A stretch of 39,346 nt of DNA from Actinomycetota bacterium (GCA_005888435.1 VAXO01000024.1:1-39346), one strand, 5' to 3'; counted from the stretch's first letter, positions 1 to 8,329 are shown. The notes: a model not told the origin generated them from the sequence alone. Program-made: numbers and translations.

Positions 1-84
1 GAGTACCGACTGCGCGTGATCACCGATCGCCTCGAGCGGATGCCGGATCTCATCGACAAGCTGTATCGGCGGTACGGGACGTAG
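1..84 (+). CDS. C-terminal end of an unidentified protein (cut by window edge)
   Basis: Frame 1 is open from the first base to a TAG at 82-84 and gives the last 27 residues of a protein, a charged helix-like stretch with ITDRLERMPDLIDKLYRRYG near the end. Too little remains to name a family. It is followed by a large hairpin at 173-250 that probably ends its transcript. Confidence 0.5.
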   Translation, partial: EYRLRVITDRLERMPDLIDKLYRRYGT

Positions 85-172
85 CGTCCCTGCTCGACGT
101 CGGCCATTTGACGTACGGCGACCTGGCGATTCCGCCGATTGCCGCGGGCGTGTCGATCAATTAACAACAGAG

Positions 173-250
173 AGCCCGCAGACAGAGCCGCCGGGCAGGA
201 AGGTGGCGGCCCACCTTCCAGGGACCTGGCGGCTCGGCCTGCGGGCTTTT
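173..250 (+). terminator. Compound three-tier hairpin ending in a T run
   Basis: Three perfect nested stems are visible: AGCCCGCAG (173-181) with CTGCGGGCT (239-247), GAGCCGCC (185-192) with GGCGGCTC (228-235), and GGAAGGTGG (198-206) with CCACCTTCC (211-219) around a CGGC loop. The outer stem runs into TTTT (247-250). This fits a very strong intrinsic terminator for the upstream gene, though 26 paired positions is far more than a terminator needs, so a small stable RNA is possible. Confidence 0.7.
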
Positions 251-274
251 CAGAAGCTCTTATCCCCTCGAAGC

Positions 275-280
275 TAATAT
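275..280 (+). promoter_or_regulatory. -10-like element before tRNA-Pro
   Basis: TAATAT at 275-280 lies 10 bases before the first tRNA base, the expected place for a -10 box. No convincing -35 is visible 16-18 bases upstream. Confidence 0.4.
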
Positions 281-289
281 CCGACGCTA

Positions 290-364
290 CGGGGCGTGGC
301 GCAGCCTGGTTAGCGCGCTAGTCTGGGGGACTAGAGGTCCCGAGTTCAAATCTCGGCGCCCCGA
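290..364 (+). tRNA. tRNA-Pro (anticodon GGG)
   Basis: The full cloverleaf folds. The acceptor stem CGGGGCG (290-296) pairs with CGCCCCG (357-363), with discriminator A364. The C1-G72 pair is typical of bacterial tRNA-Pro. The anticodon arm is CTAGT-CTGGGGG-ACTAG with GGG in the anticodon position, and the T arm is CCGAG-TTCAAAT-CTCGG. CCA is not encoded. It reads CCC/CCU proline codons. Confidence 0.97.
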
Positions 365-370
365 TGTGAG

Positions 371-395
371 AAAACCCCGCACCTGGCGGGGTTTT
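371..395 (+). terminator. Intrinsic terminator after tRNA-Pro
   Basis: AAAACCCCGC (371-380) pairs perfectly with GCGGGGTTTT (386-395) around a 5-base loop, and the T run sits directly on the 3' arm. It begins 7 bases after the tRNA. Confidence 0.9.
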
Positions 396-430
396 CGTTC
401 TTGATGCAGCACGTTCTCGTCGGCCCCACC

Positions 431-726
431 TTCCGCCTCCGCCGGCGGCGTCGACAGCCGCCGAGGAGATACGCCATCGAGGCGGAATGTGTACGGCGGG
501 GGTCGGGCCCTCGTCCTTTGTGCGCGTGGCGTTGCCGCAGGCGCTGCGCGCCTCTCCCGACGGGGGCTCGTCCCCATGAGGGCAGAGGTTCCGGGCGACG
601 GGCCGAGCAGCGAGCGTTAAGGTCGTCGGGCACGATTTCGGGGGTGACTCCTCTGTCCCCGGGAACCGTGCCGTGAGCCGGGAGGAGCCGGGTTAGGCCG
701 CTGGCCCAGGCTTCCGCCCGGCTCAC
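431..726. other. Protein-free, stem-rich interval; candidate structured RNA
   Basis: No frame here reads like a protein; the open frames are Arg/Pro-rich GC shadows. The sequence holds several long stems: TTCCGCCTC (431-439) with GAGGCGGAA (479-487), enclosing CGGCGGC (443-449) with GCCGCCG (457-463); GGCACG (629-634) with CGTGCC (667-672), enclosing further pairs; and GTGAGCCGGG (673-682) with CCCGGCTCAC (717-726), enclosing GGCC/GGCC. Stacked stems of 9, 7 and 10 perfect pairs within 300 bases suggest an RNA, but GC-rich DNA makes chance stems easier. I could not match it to RNase P RNA, tmRNA, SRP RNA or 6S RNA. Strand is undecided. Confidence 0.35.
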
Positions 727-751
727 CTGTTCTGCTGCGGGCTGCCTTCTG

Positions 752-781
752 TTGACGACTCGTACCATTCGTGACTAGATA
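752..781 (+). promoter_or_regulatory. Sigma-70-type promoter for candidate RNA
   Basis: TTGACG (752-757) and TAGATA (776-781) are separated by 18 bases. This is the clearest promoter in the 900-base gene-free stretch and points at the stem-rich unit that starts near 788. An ATG overlaps the -10 box (781-783), so it cannot be the start of a leaderless gene from this promoter. Confidence 0.55.
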
Positions 782-787
782 TGAGTT

Positions 788-1110
788 GGGCGCCTCCGGG
801 ATTGAAGTCGAGGGCGGCCACTCGGCAGAAACCTCGGGCGGCGCCCTTCGCAAGCGCCGCTCGGGCTGAATCGAGGGGCAGCCCCTAGGGGACGCCGCCG
901 GCCCTTCGAGGGTGCCGGCGGGAAGGAGCTGCCCGCCGACGACGGTATGAGCGGGCGATACGGGGCCGTCTGACCCGCTTGTGTCATCTGGAGTGGAAGA
1001 TAGGGGCCGGGCGCGGAGGATCCTGCGGCCAGAGCCCCCCGCGGGGACCGACCCCCCGCGACTGTGTACCCCGGCGACCGGACGCCGCACGCCTTAGGCG
1101 CAGGTTTTTT
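788..1110 (+). ncRNA. Candidate novel structured RNA of about 320 nt
   Basis: This is a promoter-to-terminator unit with no credible protein. The ends can pair (GCGCCT 790-795 with AGGCGC 1096-1101). Internal stems are GCGGCGC (838-844) with GCGCCGC (854-860), and GGGCAGC (876-882) with GCTGCCC (928-934), which encloses GCCGGC (897-902) with GCCGGC (914-919). GACGG (941-945) pairs with CCGTC (966-970) while AGCGGG (950-955) pairs with CCCGCT (974-979), which cross as an H-type pseudoknot. A short CGCC-TTA-GGCG stem precedes TTTTTT (1105-1110). Size is near tmRNA or RNase P RNA, but neither set of conserved motifs is present. Bases 1111-1308 beyond it show no gene. Confidence 0.4.
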
Positions 1111-1308
1111 CCGCAGTTCGCGTCGTTTTCAGTGGGGGGCGGGCGGCGGTGCCCAATTGCGGCCTGGGCAATGCGTCGCCCGCGTCCCGGCCGCAGGGCC
1201 GTGAAAACGCGTCCTGCCGAGCCGGCGTGCGCGGGCAAGCAGTCTGGCCGCAGATGCGCACCCGCGCGACGCCATGAACGACGCTACGGCCCCCGGAGCG
1301 GCACGGCA

Positions 1309-1324
1309 TCACCCAATCGGGTGA
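1309..1324 (-). terminator. Hairpin just past the coiled-coil gene
   Basis: TCACCC (1309-1314) pairs with GGGTGA (1319-1324) around AATC, directly beyond the stop of the leftward gene. There is no T run in either direction, so it is a weak or T-less terminator. Confidence 0.35.
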
Positions 1325-1326
1325 CG

Positions 1327-2088
1327 CTAGCTGTCGAGCTCCGCGAGCTCGGCCGCTGCGGCGTCGGCTTCACGCCGCCGCTCCTCGGCGACGGACTCTG
1401 CCTCGTCCGCTCCCTTGCGAGCCCGCGCCGCGTCGCGGTCCGCGGCGTCGGCGCGTGCCGTGAGCTCGCGGACACGCTTTTCCAGACGCTTCCGCCGCTG
1501 CTCGGCCTCGCGCTTCTGCCGCCGCCGCTCGGCGAGATCGTCGCCGGCAGGCGCAGCCCCTCGGCCGCGACCTTTGACGGGAAGCCTCAACCCGGCGAAC
1601 GCGTCGAACCCCGACACCTCGACGTCACCGGTCAGACGGCCCTCGCGCAGCGCGGTCCTGCCGGGCTCGTCGACCGCCGCCGCGCGTAGCAGCGAAGAGA
1701 CCCGCTCGAGTGTCGTCCCGCTTGCCGGACGATCGGCTTCGCGGAGCACTTCCTGGGCGCTTCGCGTCAAGCCGCGAATGATCTCGCGCTCCTCCGCCTG
1801 CGCCGCACGAAGCTCGTCTGCCGCACGCTCGCCCTTGAGCGAGCGCTCCTGCGCGCTGCGCAATCGCGCGGCGACGTTCAACAACGACCTGACCCTCTCC
1901 GGATCGCGTCGCGCGAGCCGATTCACCGCCCACGCCGCGACGCTCGGCTTCGGCAACGAGCGCACCTGCTCGGCTGCCTCGGCGTCGCCGTCTCGCTTCA
2001 GCCGCTTCGCAAGCTCGTTGCGCGCCGCTGTGAACTTGTCCAGCGGAAGATCGAAGAGCTCGTCGATCTCGCGCTCGACCGTCGCCAA
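1327..2088 (-). CDS. Coiled-coil protein of unknown function beside Ku
   Basis: A 253-residue soluble protein. Residues 1-100 form a helical head (MATVEREIDELFDLPLDKF, then a segment with WAVNRLARRDP). The C-terminal third, from about residue 180, is an almost unbroken heptad-like helix rich in R, E, A and K, a likely coiled coil. No signal peptide or membrane segment. Proteins of this build are found as hypothetical proteins in actinobacteria, and I do not know a function. It diverges from ku with 75 bases between starts, which invites a link to double-strand-break repair, but that is only context. Confidence 0.75.
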   Translation of the reverse strand: MATVEREIDELFDLPLDKFTAARNELAKRLKRDGDAEAAEQVRSLPKPSVAAWAVNRLARRDPERVRSLLNVAARLRSAQERSLKGERAADELRAAQAEEREIIRGLTRSAQEVLREADRPASGTTLERVSSLLRAAAVDEPGRTALREGRLTGDVEVSGFDAFAGLRLPVKGRGRGAAPAGDDLAERRRQKREAEQRRKRLEKRVRELTARADAADRDAARARKGADEAESVAEERRREADAAAAELAELDS

Positions 2089-2163
2089 AGCACGCGCAGC
2101 CTATCGTCAGAACCTGCCGGCGACGACGTTTGTGCCTCACGGGGTGCGGCAACCATCAGAACC

Positions 2164-3003
2164 ATGCCTCGTTCGATCTGGTCCGGTTCGATCTCATTCG
2201 GGCTCGTCAACGTCCCGGTGCGGCTGTACAGCGCGGTGCAGGAGCACAAGCTGCGGTTTCATTTCGTGCACGAGAAGGATTCGAGCCCGATCGGGTACGA
2301 GAAGATCTGCAAGAAGGAAGGCAAGCCGGTCCCCGACGACGAGATCGTCAAAGCGTTCGAGTTCGAGAAGGGCGAGTACGTCTTCATGGAAGACGAGGAC
2401 TTCGAGGCGGCCAGGGTCGAGGGCTACAAGTCGATCGACATCGTCGACTTCGTCCCGTACGACGAGATCGACCCGATCTACTTCGCGCATACGTACTACG
2501 TCGGCCCGGACCGCGGAGCTGAGAAGACATATTCGCTGCTCGTCAAGGCGATGGAGGGCTCTGACCTCGCCGGGATCGCGAAGTTTGTCATGCGCGACCG
2601 GCAGAACCTCGGTGCACTGCGCATCCGCGACGGCGTGATCACGCTCGAGCAGCTCCACTATGCAGACGAGATCCGCGACGTGGACGAGATCAAGGCATCG
2701 CGCACACGCGTGCCATCTGAGGAGCTGAAGATGGCGGAACGCCTGATCGAGTCGTTCACAACGGAGTGGAAGCCGGCGAAATACAAGGACACCTACCGCG
2801 ACGAGCTCTGCGCCATCATCCGCGCGAAGCGGAAGGGGAAGGAGGTCCACGCGGCGCCGGAGGTCGAGGAGGAAGCGCCGACCGATCTGCTCACGGCGCT
2901 GCGCGAAAGCGTCGAACGGAGCCGCAAGACGACGAAGACGAGCACGCGACGGAAGTCGACGAAGCGCGCGTCCTCTTCGACGCGCAAGCGCCGAGCGGCT
3001 TAA
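2164..3003 (+). CDS. ku: Non-homologous end-joining protein Ku
   Basis: A 279-residue bacterial Ku, the homodimeric ring that binds DNA ends and recruits ligase D. The typical N terminus (IWSGSISFGLVNVPV at residues 5-19) is followed by the Ku beta-barrel core, including the FVPYDEIDPIYF and KTYSLLVKAM stretches. From about residue 225 comes an acidic linker and then a Lys/Arg/Ser/Thr-rich basic tail of about 35 residues. Such tails in bacterial Ku help DNA binding and bridging. No ligase D lies in the window. No clear Shine-Dalgarno is seen before the ATG, so the mRNA may have a very short leader. Confidence 0.96.
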   Translation: MPRSIWSGSISFGLVNVPVRLYSAVQEHKLRFHFVHEKDSSPIGYEKICKKEGKPVPDDEIVKAFEFEKGEYVFMEDEDFEAARVEGYKSIDIVDFVPYDEIDPIYFAHTYYVGPDRGAEKTYSLLVKAMEGSDLAGIAKFVMRDRQNLGALRIRDGVITLEQLHYADEIRDVDEIKASRTRVPSEELKMAERLIESFTTEWKPAKYKDTYRDELCAIIRAKRKGKEVHAAPEVEEEAPTDLLTALRESVERSRKTTKTSTRRKSTKRASSSTRKRRAA

Positions 3004-3021
3004 GCGCCGCCAATTGGGCGC

Positions 3022-3234
3022 CTAGAGGAAGCTACGCGCGGTGTCGATCGCGGACAGCACGGCGCCGCTGAGACCCGCAAATGCCAGGATCACGATCGGC
3101 GTGATCACGGCGAGGACGACGACGTACTCGGCCATCGTCTGAGCTTCGTCTCGACGCCAGCTGGAGCGAATGCGGTCGGTCCGGCCAGAGGGAGGCATGC
3201 CTGAGGGATCGGCTTCCGAGGCGCCTGCCGACAT
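3022..3234 (-). CDS. Flp-type (type IVb) pilin, orphan
   Basis: A 70-residue class III prepilin. A charged leader ends in DEAQ, followed by TMAEY and a hydrophobic segment that forms the pilin helix. Glu at +5 of the presumed mature protein is kept, but the residue before the cut is Ala rather than the usual Gly. It closely resembles the second pilin at 15480-15668 (TMAEY, VVLAVIT and LSGA shared). No tad/flp assembly genes are nearby. The start is uncertain: an ATG at 3198 would shorten the leader to 22 residues and reduce overlap with the divergent gene's leader. Confidence 0.8.
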   Translation of the reverse strand: MSAGASEADPSGMPPSGRTDRIRSSWRRDEAQTMAEYVVVLAVITPIVILAFAGLSGAVLSAIDTARSFL

Positions 3235-3283
3235 GCCTCGACCTGGTGATCCCAGCCCCTTCCAGAAGTCCGACGACCATGGA

Positions 3284-4246
3284 ATGCTATGGCGGTTGCG
3301 GCTCCCCCTCCTGGCCCTGACGCTCCTCCTCGGGTTGCCTGCTGTCGCCCAGGCCGGCCCGCCCGCGAGCGCGATCTTCTTCTATCCCTGGTACTCGAAC
3401 ATGCGGCACGACGGCGCCTACGCCCACTGGACACAGGGCGGGCACACGCCGCCCTTTGACGTCGCCTCCCAGTTCTATCCACTGCGCGGCGCCTACTCGA
3501 GCGGCGATCCCGGGGTCCTGCGAGCGCAGATGCACGACATCGCGGCCGCGGGGATCGACGAAGTGGTCAGCTCGTGGTGGGGGCAGGGCTCGCGCGAGGA
3601 CATCCGCCTCCGCGCGGTGATCCGCGCCGCGAAGCGCTACCACCTGCGCGTCGGCATCCAGCTCGAGCCCTACCCCCAACGCAGCGTCGACTCTGTCGGC
3701 GCCGACATCGTCTACCTCCGCAGCCTCGGCATCCGCGACGTCTACGTCTACCGCGCCAATGACTTCGGGGCTGAGGACTGGTGGCCGGTCACGCGGCAGC
3801 CGAACGGCATGCGTCTCTTCGCCCAGACGGGACGCGTCGGCTTCGCCGCTCGCGCGGGGTTCGCCGGCTTCTACACGTACGACATCCTCGTGTACGACGG
3901 GGCGAAGTTCGGACGGATGTGCGAGCAGGCGCGCGCAGCCGGGATCCTGTGTGCACCGTCGGTCGGGCCCGGTTACGAGGCGGAAGCGGCGACCGGCGAC
4001 ACGCGGATCAAGCCGCGGCTCAACGGCGGCACATACGACTCGATGTGGCGCGCGGCGAACGACGCCGGCGCCGACGTCGTCACGATCACGAGCTACAACG
4101 AGTGGAGCGAAGGGACGCAGATCGAGCCGGCCGGCCACGGCGGGCGGTACGAGAGCTACGACGGCGCCTACGGGCTCCATGGCCGCGCCGCCGAGCGCGC
4201 CTACCTCAGGCGCACCAAGTACTGGACGCAGCTCACCGGCCGGTAG
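3284..4246 (+). CDS. Secreted GH99-like endo-mannosidase family protein
   Basis: A 320-residue protein related to glycoside hydrolase family 99 (endo-alpha-mannosidase/mannanase). Using the ATG at 3284 gives a clean signal peptide (LRLPLLALTLLLGLPAVAQA). Family landmarks follow: FFYPWY (about 32-37), HWTQGG (48-53), SSWWGQGS (86-93), EPY (118-120), PGY (219-221) and YNEWSEGTQIEP (261-272), which corresponds to the conserved NEW-EGTQIE of GH99 active sites. The frame is open upstream to 3170, but that would overlap the pilin gene and bury the signal peptide. It probably trims mannan or glycan outside the cell. It converges with hutF, overlapping by 14 bases. Confidence 0.85.
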   Translation: MLWRLRLPLLALTLLLGLPAVAQAGPPASAIFFYPWYSNMRHDGAYAHWTQGGHTPPFDVASQFYPLRGAYSSGDPGVLRAQMHDIAAAGIDEVVSSWWGQGSREDIRLRAVIRAAKRYHLRVGIQLEPYPQRSVDSVGADIVYLRSLGIRDVYVYRANDFGAEDWWPVTRQPNGMRLFAQTGRVGFAARAGFAGFYTYDILVYDGAKFGRMCEQARAAGILCAPSVGPGYEAEAATGDTRIKPRLNGGTYDSMWRAANDAGADVVTITSYNEWSEGTQIEPAGHGGRYESYDGAYGLHGRAAERAYLRRTKYWTQLTGR

Positions 4247-5243
4247 CGAACACGTCCGCGCCGCAGCCGGCGATCAGCGCCTCGAACACGTCGTCGGCGC
4301 CGCGCAACGAGGCGTGTCCGAGATCGACCTCGACGTCGTCCCACTGTTCGAGGCCGAGCGCGCCGGCACCCTCGTCGGCACCGAAGCACAGCAGCGTCTC
4401 GGTCGAGATGACATTGCGACGGCCGCTCTGGCGGCGCGCGATGCCTTCCAACTCTCGTAGCTCCTCCAGGGGGTCGATGCGGACGTTCGAGTCCGAGCCG
4501 ATGCAGATCCCGATGTTGCGCGAGCAGATGCGCTCGACCGGGAGAAACCCGTCGCCGAGGTTCGCCTCGGTCGTTGGGCATGCGCAGATGCGCGCGCCCG
4601 CGCGCGCGAGCAGGTCGAGCTCGGCGCCGTCGGCGTGCGTCGCATGCACGATCGTCGTCAGTTCGCTCAGACAGCCGGTGCGGTCGAGCAACTCGATCGG
4701 TCGCACGCCGTGCTCGGCGAGGCACTCCTCGATCTCACGCGGCTGCTCGTCCGCGTGAACGTGGAGCGGCAAGCGCTCCGACTGTGCGTAGCGGCCGATC
4801 TCCTCAAGCCACCCGCGCGTGACCGCGCGCACCGAGTGGGGTGCGAGCCCGACGGCGACGCCGCGGCCGCGGAGGTCATCCACCTGGCGGAGGTACTCGC
4901 CGACGGACGCCTGCCGAGAGCGGGGGAGCCCGCCGCGCTCGTAGGCGGCGAGCAACAGCACGATCCCGATGCCCGCCTCCTCCGCTGCCTCTAGCGCGGC
5001 GAGCGCCTCGTCGAAGCCGAGGTAGTGGAACTCGCCGACCGCGGTGTAGCCGGCCGTGCGTAGCTCGCGGTAGACCTCGACGTAGCTGCGCTGTACCGTC
5101 GCGGGCGTCTGCAGCTCCGCCTCGGCAAGCATCTGCTCGCGCCAGGCCCAAAAATCCGCACCGCCGCCGCGCCCGCGCAAGGCGCGCTGGAACGCATGGC
5201 AATGCGCGTCGACGAATCCCGGCAGGGAGAGGGTCTCGGCCAC
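4233..5243 (-). CDS. hutF: HutF-like formimidoylglutamate deiminase (amidohydrolase)
   Basis: A 336-residue zinc amidohydrolase. The metal ligands are visible: DAHCHAFQ (His14, His16), [15 protein letters not shown] and the GSDSN aspartate. The [16 protein letters not shown] and VGEFHYLGF stretches match HutF (N-formimino-L-glutamate deiminase, histidine breakdown). I chose the GTG at 5243, which has AAAGGA 7 bases upstream. The frame stays open further but enters pgsA antisense. The protein therefore starts almost at the HxH and lacks the first half of the beta-sandwich found in typical HutF. No other hut genes are in the window, so another deaminase of this superfamily is possible. Confidence 0.72.
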   Translation of the reverse strand: MAETLSLPGFVDAHCHAFQRALRGRGGGADFWAWREQMLAEAELQTPATVQRSYVEVYRELRTAGYTAVGEFHYLGFDEALAALEAAEEAGIGIVLLLAAYERGGLPRSRQASVGEYLRQVDDLRGRGVAVGLAPHSVRAVTRGWLEEIGRYAQSERLPLHVHADEQPREIEECLAEHGVRPIELLDRTGCLSELTTIVHATHADGAELDLLARAGARICACPTTEANLGDGFLPVERICSRNIGICIGSDSNVRIDPLEELRELEGIARRQSGRRNVISTETLLCFGADEGAGALGLEQWDDVEVDLGHASLRGADDVFEALIAGCGADVFATGR

Positions 5244-5264
5244 GGGCGTATCCTTTCCACACCG

Positions 5265-5819
5265 ATGGCAACCCGCGTCGTTCCCGCGCCGCTTCAACTG
5301 CTGCCGAATGCGCTCACCATCGCGCGGCTGGTCCTGATCCCGGTCTTCGTGGCAGTGATGGTCAGCGGAGGCGGCGAGCCGAGCTGGCCTGCCGGGATCG
5401 TCTTTGGCGTGGCGGGCATCACCGACCAGATCGACGGATTCCTGGCGCGGCGCTGGCGGGTGGAGTCGGAGTTCGGTCGCATCTTCGACCCGCTGGCCGA
5501 CCGGCTGATGATCGACGCAGCCGTCATCCTGCTGTTCATCTACGACCACATGCCGCTGGCCGGCCTAATCGTCATCCTCGGCCGCGACGTCCTCCTGCTG
5601 GCCGGCTACAAGACGATCGCGCCGCAGGGCTACGAGCTGAACGTGAACATCGTCGGCAAGGCGGCGACATGGCTGCTCTACGCAGGCATCGGCTTCATGA
5701 TCGTGACGGAGGCGTCGACCGACTGGCCGTACTGGATCTTCTGGACGGGGCTCGCGCTCGCGGTCGTCGCCGGGCTGGTGTACGCGTACGGCGCCTGGAG
5801 AGAAGTGAGACGGAGATGA
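5265..5819 (+). CDS. pgsA: CDP-diacylglycerol-glycerol-3-phosphate 3-phosphatidyltransferase
   Basis: A 184-residue integral membrane CDP-alcohol phosphotransferase. The signature D-x2-DG-x2-AR-x8-G-x3-D-x3-D is intact (Asp54, Asp57, Gly58, Ala61, Arg62, Gly71, Asp75, Asp79). The N terminus ([16 protein letters not shown]) is characteristic of PgsA, which makes phosphatidylglycerol phosphate. About five membrane helices. The ATG at 5265 is 21 bases from the divergent hutF start. Its stop overlaps the next start as ATGA, so it is translationally coupled to the GDP-mannose gene. Other members of the family use different alcohols; PgsA is the best fit. Confidence 0.88.
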   Translation: MATRVVPAPLQLLPNALTIARLVLIPVFVAVMVSGGGEPSWPAGIVFGVAGITDQIDGFLARRWRVESEFGRIFDPLADRLMIDAAVILLFIYDHMPLAGLIVILGRDVLLLAGYKTIAPQGYELNVNIVGKAATWLLYAGIGFMIVTEASTDWPYWIFWTGLALAVVAGLVYAYGAWREVRRR

Positions 5820-8329
5820 AAGCCGTCGTGATGGCGGGCGGCGAGGGCACTCGTCTGCGCCCGCTGACGTCGAACCAGCCGAAGCCGATGGTGCCGATCG
5901 TCGGCAAGCCCTGCATGGAGCACATCCTCGAGCTGCTGCGCGATCACGGGCTGACGGACGTGATCGTCACCGTTGCGTTCCTGCCACAGGCGATCCGCAG
6001 CTATTTCGGCGAAGGCGACACGCTCGGCCTGAACATCGCCTACTCGGTCGAGGAGTCGCCGATGGGTACCGCCGGTTCCGTCCGGCTCGCTGCGCGCCAG
6101 CTCGACGAGACGTTCCTCGTCATCTCCGGTGACGCCCTCTGCGACCTCGACCTGACCAAGCTGATCGAGTTCCACAAGGAGCGCGGCGCAGCGGTCACGA
6201 TCGGCCTCAAGTCCGTCGAGAATCCGCTCGAATTCGGGATCGTCGTCACCGACGACGAAGGGCGGATCGAGCGCTTCCTCGAAAAGCCCTCGTGGGGTCA
6301 GGTCTTCTCCGACACGATCAACACCGGGATCTATGTCCTCGAGCCGGAGGTCCTGAAGCACGTTCCGACCGACCGGCCGTACGACTTCTCCAAGGAGCTC
6401 TTCCCGTACTTGCTCGAGATGGGCCGCCCCCTGTACGGGTTCGTCATGGATGGCTACTGGCAGGACGTCGGCAACCTCGACCAGTACCGGCAGGCGAACT
6501 TCGACGCGCTCGACGAGAGCGTCAAGCTCAACGTCCCCGGGATCCGCATCCGCGGCAACGTCTGGCTCGGAGAGGGTGTCGAGATCGCGGACCTCGACCA
6601 GGTCGAGGGGCCGGCGATGATCGGCAACTACTGCCGCATCGCCGACGGCGCGAGCGTCGGTGCGTACTCCGTCCTCTCCAACTCGGTGACGCTGCGCGAG
6701 CGCACGCGCACGACACGCTCCGTGATCGACGGATCGACACACGTCGGCCGGAGCTCGCTGATCGAGGGAGCGATCCTCGGCCGCTCCTGCGACATCCGTG
6801 CGCACGTGCGCATCCACGAGGGGGTTGCGGTCGGCGACGAGGTCACGATCGGCGCCGAGAGCGTGATCATGCCCGGCGTCCGGATCTACCCCTACAAGGA
6901 GGTCGAGTCCGGATCGCAGATCAACGAGAGCCTCATCTGGGAGTCACGTGCCTCGACGCGGCTGTTCGAGCACGACGGCGTCGCCGGGCTCGTCAACGTC
7001 GACCTGACGCCGGAGGTGGCGGTGCGTATCGCGGCCGCCCTCGGCACGGCGCTGAAGCGCGACGCGCGCATCGTGGCCAGCCGCGAGTCGGCGCCGGCGT
7101 GCCGCATGATCAAGCGCGCGATGATCAGCGGCTTCACCTCGTCGGGGCTCGAGGTCGCGGATCTCCGCGTACTACCGTCGGCGGTCGCGCGGCACATGCT
7201 CAAGGCGGAGGGCTACGACGCCGGCTTCCACGTCGGGACGAGCCAGGTCGACCCGGAGGTGGTGCAGATCCGCTTCTTCGAGCAGCCGGGCATCCAGCTG
7301 TCCCCGACGCTGCAGAAGGAGATCGAGAAGAACTACACGCGTGGAGAGCTCCGCCGCGTCGGGTTCGGCGACATCGGCCGGCTCACCTATCCCGCCCGCG
7401 TCCGCGAGACCTACGCGCAGGACCTGCTCGGGAGCCTCGACGTCGACTCCATTCGTGGGCGGGGATTCCGCATCGTGGTCGACTACGGCTTCTCTGCAGC
7501 GTCGTACGTGCTGCCGGAGGTGCTCGGCCCGCTCGGCGTGGAGGCGGTCTCCGCACACGGGTTCACGACCGACCGAAGCGATCCGGGGACGGCGCTGCTG
7601 CGCGAGGCGATCGGACAGGTGAAGCAGCTCGTGCCCGCCGTCGGTGCGGACTTCGGCGTCGTGCTCGACCGCGCAGCGGAGCGGCTCTACCTCGTCGACG
7701 AAGGGGGGAGGGAGATACCGGTCGAACAGGCGCTGCTCCTGTTTCTGCGGCTGCTCGGGTCGAACGGGAAACGCGGGAAGCTCGCGTTCCCGATCACCGT
7801 CACGAGCCAGGTCGACCGCCTGCTCGAGGGCAGCGGACTCGAGATCGTGCGGACGCCCGCATCGCTCGCCGACCTGACGAAGGCGGCCGCCGAGGACGGC
7901 GTCATCTTCGCCGGCGCCGTCGGCGGCGGCTATGTCTTCCCGGAGTTTCTGCCGGCCTACGACGCGGTCGCGAGCCTCTGCAACCTGCTCGAGCTGCTCG
8001 CGCCGGTGCGCCGGCCCCTCTCGGAGCTGGTCGCAGAGTTGCCGGCGCCGACGCTCGTCCACCGGCAGCTGCCCTGCCCGTGGGCGCTGAAGGGCACCGT
8101 CATGCGGCTCCTGACCGAGCGGCTCCGCGATCGGCGGCTCGACCTCCTGGACGGCATCAAGGTCTTCGACGAGCGGGGCTGGGCGCAGGTGCTGCCCGAC
8201 CCCGACGAGCCGCTGATCCACATCTACGCCGAAGGAACGACGCCGGAGCGCTCGAAAGACCTCGAGGAAGAGTTCCGCCGGCTGGTCGAAGAGATCATGG
8301 AGGTTGAAAGTACGACCGTTTCTGTCTGA
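5816..8329 (+). CDS. Mannose-1-phosphate guanylyltransferase fused to degenerate phosphohexomutase domain
   Basis: An 837-residue protein of three parts. Residues 1-235 are a nucleotidyltransferase ([12 protein letters not shown] at 7-18; [10 protein letters not shown]) of the GDP-mannose/NDP-sugar pyrophosphorylase type. About 245-370 is a left-handed beta-helix of hexapeptide repeats. About 385-837 has the shape of phosphomannomutase/phosphoglucomutase, but its active site is lost. The phosphoserine loop (usually TASHNP) reads VGTSQVDPE near 472, the metal loop (usually DGDxDR) reads LDRAAER near 617, and the phosphate loop (usually RPSGTEP) reads LPDPDEP near 794. It likely makes an activated sugar only, with a regulatory mutase-like tail. 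Which sugar (mannose or glucose) cannot be proved here. Confidence 0.85.
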   Translation: MKAVVMAGGEGTRLRPLTSNQPKPMVPIVGKPCMEHILELLRDHGLTDVIVTVAFLPQAIRSYFGEGDTLGLNIAYSVEESPMGTAGSVRLAARQLDETFLVISGDALCDLDLTKLIEFHKERGAAVTIGLKSVENPLEFGIVVTDDEGRIERFLEKPSWGQVFSDTINTGIYVLEPEVLKHVPTDRPYDFSKELFPYLLEMGRPLYGFVMDGYWQDVGNLDQYRQANFDALDESVKLNVPGIRIRGNVWLGEGVEIADLDQVEGPAMIGNYCRIADGASVGAYSVLSNSVTLRERTRTTRSVIDGSTHVGRSSLIEGAILGRSCDIRAHVRIHEGVAVGDEVTIGAESVIMPGVRIYPYKEVESGSQINESLIWESRASTRLFEHDGVAGLVNVDLTPEVAVRIAAALGTALKRDARIVASRESAPACRMIKRAMISGFTSSGLEVADLRVLPSAVARHMLKAEGYDAGFHVGTSQVDPEVVQIRFFEQPGIQLSPTLQKEIEKNYTRGELRRVGFGDIGRLTYPARVRETYAQDLLGSLDVDSIRGRGFRIVVDYGFSAASYVLPEVLGPLGVEAVSAHGFTTDRSDPGTALLREAIGQVKQLVPAVGADFGVVLDRAAERLYLVDEGGREIPVEQALLLFLRLLGSNGKRGKLAFPITVTSQVDRLLEGSGLEIVRTPASLADLTKAAAEDGVIFAGAVGGGYVFPEFLPAYDAVASLCNLLELLAPVRRPLSELVAELPAPTLVHRQLPCPWALKGTVMRLLTERLRDRRLDLLDGIKVFDERGWAQVLPDPDEPLIHIYAEGTTPERSKDLEEEFRRLVEEIMEVESTTVSV

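Noticed and set aside
781-888. Leaderless 35-residue ORF from the ATG at 781
   Set aside because: The ATG overlaps the -10 box itself, and the Arg/Ala-rich product looks like GC shadow.
400-1326. RNase P RNA, tmRNA, SRP RNA or 6S RNA in the gene-free interval
   Set aside because: I looked on both strands for the RNase P conserved cores, the tmRNA T-loop and tag, and the SRP tetraloop domain and found none. CAGAAA at 825 is not followed by the rest of the RNase P core.
5243-5549. N-terminal extension of the HutF-like ORF
   Set aside because: It is antisense to pgsA, has shadow composition, and lies upstream of a well-supported GTG with a ribosome site.
4841-5815. Long upstream extension of the GDP-mannose gene frame
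   Set aside because: It covers hutF antisense and an out-of-frame pgsA reading. The ATG at 5816 begins exactly at the nucleotidyltransferase motif and overlaps the pgsA stop.
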